In this document: positions 60,305-64,000 of the stretch, piece after piece | How positions within the stretch are numbered: the stretch's first letter is position 1 | Layout of the letters: every line of letters begins with the position of its first letter | From: Mogibacterium sp. | GTDB lineage: Bacteria; Bacillota; Clostridia; Peptostreptococcales; Anaerovoracaceae | Direction of reading: 5' to 3' | DNA length: 64,000 nucleotides | Assembly (NCBI GenBank): GCA_024403055.1 | Contig: JAKSSO010000002.1 | Coordinates: 1-64,000 of the forward strand | Position numbers and translations under genes: made by a program | The notes under the pieces: model-generated | Databases searched by the model: none | Seen by the model: the letters and a program-made list of their open reading frames with translations, nothing else | What the model was told of the DNA's origin: nothing

Positions 60305-60376
60305 TGTTTCCTCGATAATATCAAAGCCCTGAAATTGCACTATTAAAAAAACTCCTGTCAGATCCCAAAAAAGTAG

Positions 60377-60453
60377 TAGACAATTCAGTTTAATTCAGTT
60401 ATAATGGCACTTGCGTCGGACAGAAAGCCCAACCCGCGAAACAGACGCAAGTG
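60377..60453 (+). promoter_or_regulatory. tRNA-Glu promoter and 5' leader hairpin
   Basis: TAGACA (60377-60382), 17 bases, TATAAT (60400-60405). The leader contains CACTTGCGTC (60408-60417) and GACGCAAGTG (60444-60453), a perfect 10-bp stem that ends four bases before the mature tRNA. It may shape RNase P processing. Confidence 0.75.
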
Positions 60454-60457
60454 AATA

Positions 60458-60533
60458 TGGCGCATTGGTCAAGAGGTCAAGACGTCGCCCTCTCACGGCG
60501 GAATCCAGGGTTCGATTCCCTGATGCGCTACCA
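60458..60533 (+). tRNA. tRNA-Glu (anticodon CUC)
   Basis: 76 bases including an encoded CCA. Acceptor TGGCGCA pairs with TGCGCTA; the D-arm has GGTCAAGAGGTCAAGAC. The anticodon stem TCGCC/GGCGG holds the 7-base loop CTCTCAC, whose centre reads CTC; the T-arm is CAGGGTTCGATTCCCTG. CUC is less common than UUC in this phylum and reads GAG only. The first base pair of the anticodon stem is T-G. Confidence 0.95.
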
Positions 60534-60757
60534 AGAAGAAAACAGAGATGGTTCATCCACCTCTGTTTTTTCTTGTCGCATCACGACGGGAAGCGAACCC
60601 GAGGGTTCGTATCCGGGTGTAAGATGCGGGAAATACCCGGATAATGCGCTGTCAAGGACGCCGCAGGCGCCGTTCGCCGGGCATGCTCCTTGACAGCAGC
60701 ATCTTCCCTGATGCGCTACCAAGAAGAAAAAGAGATGCTCAAAGGAGCATCTTTTTT
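60516..60757 (+). repeat. duplicated tRNA 3' end with terminators
   Basis: The last 18 bases of the tRNA plus AAGAAGAAAA (27 bases, 60516-60542) recur exactly at 60704-60730. Each copy is followed by a terminator: 60541-60572 (AACAGAG/CTCTGTT plus Ts) and 60733-60757 (AGATGCTC/GAGCATCT plus Ts). A related segment after each (GTTCGTATCCGG then CCCGGATAA, 60605-60643 and 60798-60835) shows that a ~190-bp unit was duplicated and diverged. Between them, GCTGTCAAGGA and TCCTTGACAGC (60648-60658, 60687-60697) form an 11-bp stem. Confidence 0.75.
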
Positions 60758-60869
60758 CGTCATGAATAATATGCACCGGAAAGTGAACACGATAGTTCGT
60801 ATCCGGTCGCATAATGCGAGAAGCACCCGGATAACAGCAGCATTTTCATTACTTGATCGGGAGGTAAGA

Positions 60870-61232
60870 ATGTTTATTAAGTGTATTGCAGTCGGCTGTG
60901 GAGGATTTATCGGATCCATAGCGCGATATCTTGTTTCTAAAATCGAGTTTCAGCATGGCGGAAGTTATCCGATCAACACACTTCTTGTAAATGTGGCAGG
61001 TGCAGTACTGATAGGATTCATTATCAGCAGCGCAAAGAACTATGGAATGAGCGAAGAAAAGCTTTTGTTCCTGAAAGTCGGTCTGTGTGGCGGCCTGACG
61101 ACTTTCTCGACTTTTTCCGTTGAGACCTGGGGATACATTCAGTCCGGAAACATATTCATGGGCATAGCATATTCCCTGGTTTCCGTATTGTTATGTGTGC
61201 TTGGTGTAATGCTGGGGCTGCGACTGGCCTAG
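60870..61232 (+). CDS. fluC: fluoride channel FluC/CrcB
   Basis: 120 residues from the ATG at 60870, with GGGAGG upstream; the open frame before it has no family match. Four hydrophobic helices and the diagnostic GCGGFIGSIARYLVS, NTLLVNVAGAVLIGF and GLCGGLTTFSTFSVE (fluoride-path asparagine and phenylalanines) are intact. Dimers export fluoride. Only one copy is seen, so it would be a homodimer unless a partner lies elsewhere. No fluoride riboswitch is recognised upstream. Confidence 0.93.
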   Translation: MFIKCIAVGCGGFIGSIARYLVSKIEFQHGGSYPINTLLVNVAGAVLIGFIISSAKNYGMSEEKLLFLKVGLCGGLTTFSTFSVETWGYIQSGNIFMGIAYSLVSVLLCVLGVMLGLRLA

Positions 61233-61291
61233 ATGTATAAAAAAGCAAGGGAAGCATTCCGCGACCCTTGCTCCTTTTGTCCCTGATTTAT

Positions 61292-61886
61292 TTATTTCAA
61301 CTTACGCACGAACAATCCGTGCTTGTTGCAATAGTAGAATATCTCTCTAACACCACGCATTTTAAATCTTGCTTCAGCAGGTCCTTCCGGATAAAGCTTT
61401 ACCAGTTCCACATGGTCACCTGTTAGGGTCGCCATGAAAGAAATATAGTGATCCTTGCTCATCGGATGATCAATGGATACATAATACTCATCCTCGACCT
61501 GCTCGATATTGAGCGGAAACGGACAGTTCGGACCCGGTGCTTCGGCTTCCAGCGGCGGAATGTTTATGCCGCAGCATGTGATGGATGCATTTCCGGCTGC
61601 AGTAATGACGTTGCCGCAGACAGGACACACATAGAACCGGCTTCGGAGCATGTTGAAAGAGCGGTTGTTGTTTTCGATCAGTTCTCCCGAGAGGAGCTCT
61701 GCCACTGACACCCCAAGCGTTCTAGCCAGAGGCTCAAGTAGTGTTATGTCGGGGTAGCCCTTGCCGGTCTCCCATTTTGAGATGGATTTATCGCTGACAA
61801 GAAGCTTGGATGCCAGTTCCATCTGTGTCATTATTTTTCTTTTCGCGGAGCATTCGGATCGTTGCTCCTGTAACGTATTGATTCAT
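61292..61886 (-). pseudogene. HTH regulator fused to a desulfoferrodoxin-like domain, frameshifted near the start
   Basis: The likely start (minus strand, 61886) has an excellent AAAGGAGG and encodes MNQYVTGATIRMLREKK, the normal beginning of this HTH family. The continuation (MTQMELASKLLVSDKSISKW onward, from 61831) is one base out of frame: one extra base near 61832-61840 in an A/T-rich run. From ~70 the protein resembles desulfoferrodoxin: CPVCGN and TCCGINIP (N-terminal iron site pattern), then SIDHPMSKDHYISF and FYYCNKHGLF (superoxide-reductase histidine/cysteine ligands). It could sense superoxide and control genes. The shift may be real, programmed or a sequencing error; if initiation at 61831 works, 179 residues are made. 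Confidence 0.65.
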
Positions 61887-62079
61887 GATGATCCCTCCTT
61901 TGACACTGTCATGCTAACACGTAGCTGATGTGAAGTGTACCTACTGAAAGTAGAATCGGTTTCAGTAATGTTTGTAAGGAAAATCCTGCTACCCGCCATA
62001 GCAATTATAGACTTATTTTTTTGGATGCAGTAATATTAATAAGATTACAATATAATAGAGCAACTGAGAATAAAAATTA

Positions 62080-63810
62080 ATGAACTACAACGATAACAAA
62101 CTTAAAATATTCACAAGCTATATCAAACCACATAAGAAACTTTTTGCAATAGACATGATCCTTTCGGTAATTGTCGCTGCTATCGATCTCGTTTTCCCGT
62201 ATGTGTCAAGATGGTCGATGCAGAGGCTCCTGCCAAAGGGACTCTTCGCGATGTTCTTTGCGGTAATGGGCATACTCTTTGTCGCATATCTGCTGCGTGC
62301 ATTCTTCATGTATCTGGTCACGGTGATCGGCCACAGGATGGGCACTCTTGTAGAAGCGGACATGCGCGAGGACATTTTCAGCCACATGCAGGAACTGTCA
62401 TTCTCATACTATGACAAGAACAGGACCGGCGTGCTGCTGGGAAGGATCACCAACGACCTGTTCGAGATAGTCGAGCTGTCTCACCATGGCCCGGAGATCA
62501 TACTGACGTGCACACTTACCATCGTAGGAGCGATAGTGATACTGATGACGATAAATGTTCGTCTTGGACTTCTGCTCCTCCTTCTGGCGCTGATATGCGT
62601 TGCGGTGTCCGGCAGGCAGAGGCTGCTGATGATGACAAGCAACAAAGCGGTAAAGCGCAGGACCGGAGAGATCAACGCGGCGATCGAGAGTGGCATATCG
62701 GGCATAAGAGTGTCCAAGGCATTTGGCAACGAAGACATCGAGCTCAGGAAATTCCATGACAGCAACGAGAAATTCAAAGAGAGCAAGATCGGTTTCTACA
62801 GAGCGATGGGCTCTTTCAATGCGGGCGTAGAAGCGACCATAGGTATCATGCAGGTGGCTGTCATCGCGGCCGGAGGAGCATTTATTATGAAGGAGTCGAT
62901 GAACTATATCGATCTTATCACTTTCACGCTTTATGTTTCGACTTTCACAACGCCGGTCAAGAAACTGGCACAGTTCATGGAGATATTCTCACAGGGAACA
63001 GCCGGATTTGAGAGGTTCCTGGAGGTAATGAGGACGGAGCCGGATATCGTCGATGCAGAGGATGCAACTGTGCTTGCCGATGTACGCGGAGATGTTGTTT
63101 TTGATGATGTCACTTTCGCCTACAAGCCGGAGAAACAGATACTGAAGAACGTAAGCTTTCACATAGAGCCTGGCGAGACCTTTGCACTGGTCGGACCGTC
63201 AGGCGGCGGCAAGACGACGATATGTCACCTTCTGCCGAGATTTTATGATGTGAACAGTGGTGGAATATTTATCGACGGAAAGGACATACGCAAAGTGACG
63301 CAGAAGAGTCTGCGCGAAGCGGTCGGGATCATTCAGCAGGACGTCTTTCTTTTTGCCGGTACTGTCATGGATAATATCCGTTACGGAGATCCGTCTGCGA
63401 CCGATGAAGAGGTCATCCAGGCAGCGAAAATGTCGAAGATACATGATGATATCATGGCAATGCCTGACGGATATGAGACCTTCGTCGGCGAACGCGGCGT
63501 GATATTGTCCGGAGGGCAGAAACAGAGAATATCTATCGCGCGTGTCTTCCTGAAGAATCCTAAGATACTGATACTCGATGAAGCGACTTCGGCACTTGAC
63601 AGCGTGACCGAGAGTATGATCCAGGAGAGCTTTGATACTCTGTCCGAGGGAAGGACATGTATCGTAATAGCTCATAGACTGTCTACCGTAAGGAATGCGG
63701 ACCAGATAGCTGTCGTGGATGATGGCATGATAGTAGAACAGGGAAGCAGGGCAGAACTGCTTGCGGCCGGAGGAAGATATGCGGCGCTTGAAAAGGCACA
63801 GATCGTATAG
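62080..63810 (+). CDS. ABC exporter, fused permease and ATPase
   Basis: 576 residues. Six-helix exporter domain (~15-320), then the ATPase with Walker A GPSGGGKTT, Q-loop GIIQQDVFLFAGT, signature LSGGQKQRISIARV, Walker B ILILDEATSALDS and switch VIAHRLSTVRN. Lipid, peptide or drug export is family-level inference. No GNAT tail, unlike the exporter at 37815. TATAAT at 62051-62056 is a likely -10. It stands alone before the PHP gene. Confidence 0.9.
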   Translation: MNYNDNKLKIFTSYIKPHKKLFAIDMILSVIVAAIDLVFPYVSRWSMQRLLPKGLFAMFFAVMGILFVAYLLRAFFMYLVTVIGHRMGTLVEADMREDIFSHMQELSFSYYDKNRTGVLLGRITNDLFEIVELSHHGPEIILTCTLTIVGAIVILMTINVRLGLLLLLLALICVAVSGRQRLLMMTSNKAVKRRTGEINAAIESGISGIRVSKAFGNEDIELRKFHDSNEKFKESKIGFYRAMGSFNAGVEATIGIMQVAVIAAGGAFIMKESMNYIDLITFTLYVSTFTTPVKKLAQFMEIFSQGTAGFERFLEVMRTEPDIVDAEDATVLADVRGDVVFDDVTFAYKPEKQILKNVSFHIEPGETFALVGPSGGGKTTICHLLPRFYDVNSGGIFIDGKDIRKVTQKSLREAVGIIQQDVFLFAGTVMDNIRYGDPSATDEEVIQAAKMSKIHDDIMAMPDGYETFVGERGVILSGGQKQRISIARVFLKNPKILILDEATSALDSVTESMIQESFDTLSEGRTCIVIAHRLSTVRNADQIAVVDDGMIVEQGSRAELLAAGGRYAALEKAQIV

Positions 63811-63839
63811 CCGAACATAAGATTATAGAGTGGAACATT

Positions 63840-64000
63840 ATGAAAACAGATCTGCACATGCATACTACATACTGCGATGGCAATAACACGCCGGAAGAAA
63901 TGATCGAGTCGGCGATTCGACGCGGTCTTGATGTTGCCGGAATATCCGGTCATTCCTACATGAAAGAGGATGACAGCTATTGCATGAGTCTCGAAGGCAC
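63840..64000 (+). CDS. PHP-domain phosphatase (HisJ-like), 3' end outside window
   Basis: The first 53 residues only. KTDLHMHTTYCDGNNTPEEMIE has the metal-binding HxH of the PHP fold, and the later GISGHSYMKEDD carries a third histidine, as in histidinol-phosphate phosphatases. The gene runs off the window at 64000. It starts 30 bases after the ABC exporter and may be in the same operon. Confidence 0.8.
   Translation, partial: MKTDLHMHTTYCDGNNTPEEMIESAIRRGLDVAGISGHSYMKEDDSYCMSLEG

Noticed and set aside
60770..60869. Fluoride riboswitch upstream of fluC
   Set aside because: The conserved GGCGATG...CGCC pseudoknot pattern is not found; the segment is instead a diverged copy of the repeat behind the tRNA.

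Overview
The window is a chromosomal segment of an anaerobic, low-to-mid GC Bacillota (class Clostridia). Gene content and codon style resemble amino-acid-fermenting relatives such as the Mogibacterium/Eubacterium group, but that placement is inference. Evidence for an anaerobic fermenter includes a 2-hydroxyacyl-CoA dehydratase operon, NfnAB, a K+-dependent-type membrane pyrophosphatase, a desulfoferrodoxin-like domain and a Tn916-type integrase.

Layout. 1-9.0 kb: thpR (5' cut), a DUF1847 protein, three membrane proteins or transporters, a DUF554 remnant, hslO, nfnAB and an HD-GYP phosphodiesterase. 9.0-14.6 kb: a 21-codon peptide gene, an HTH protein, a SHOCT-tailed secreted/membrane protein with NfeD and SPFH partners, and a cysK-cysE pair behind an Rrf2/CymR-like operator. 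14.67-14.85 kb: a small nested inverted-repeat element.

15.02-24.05 kb is an integrated element of about 9 kb, bounded by a 22-bp direct repeat lying in the active-site codons of a low-molecular-weight tyrosine phosphatase gene. It carries a membrane-anchored HTH regulator, a DUF4143 ATPase behind three copies of an operator-like motif, a VanZ/lipoprotein/small membrane protein cluster, a roughly 690-nt apparently noncoding RNA region under LexA-like boxes, an AAA/RepA-type replication ATPase flanked by iteron-like repeats, hairpins that may be an origin, an excisionase and the integrase. The RNA region is the most unusual object here: its ends pair through a perfect 16-bp helix more than 570 nt apart, it holds many nested hairpins, and it ends in a terminator. 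Length, setting and architecture recall the ROOL/GOLLD class of large ornate RNAs, but class membership is unproven.

24.0-41.5 kb is core genome: phosphatase-acetyltransferase fusion, nitroreductase, omega-amidase-like hydrolase, proC, a peptidoglycan-binding-like protein, tex, hppA, Fe-alcohol dehydrogenase, sirtuin, HAD phosphatase, two MFS transporters, a glycerophosphodiesterase and an ABC exporter fused to a GNAT domain.

41.5-53.4 kb is a complete reductive amino-acid (Stickland) pathway: promoter, operator-like palindrome and attenuator, then hadI-hadB-hadC-hadA-ldhA-acdB-etfB-etfA, followed by an AMP-forming acyl-CoA ligase and an aminotransferase. Together they would convert an amino acid to its 2-oxo acid, (R)-2-hydroxy acid, 2-hydroxyacyl-CoA, 2-enoyl-CoA and acyl-CoA. 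Pyrophosphate made by the ligase could feed the membrane pyrophosphatase, and NfnAB would balance ferredoxin and NAD(P)H.

53.4-64 kb: a hairpin-repeat cluster, a PD-(D/E)XK-like protein, an S20 ribosomal protein with an extended tail, lepA, hemW, glpK, tRNA-Glu(CUC) with a duplicated 3' end, fluC, a frameshifted HTH-desulfoferrodoxin gene, a second ABC exporter and a PHP phosphatase cut by the window end.
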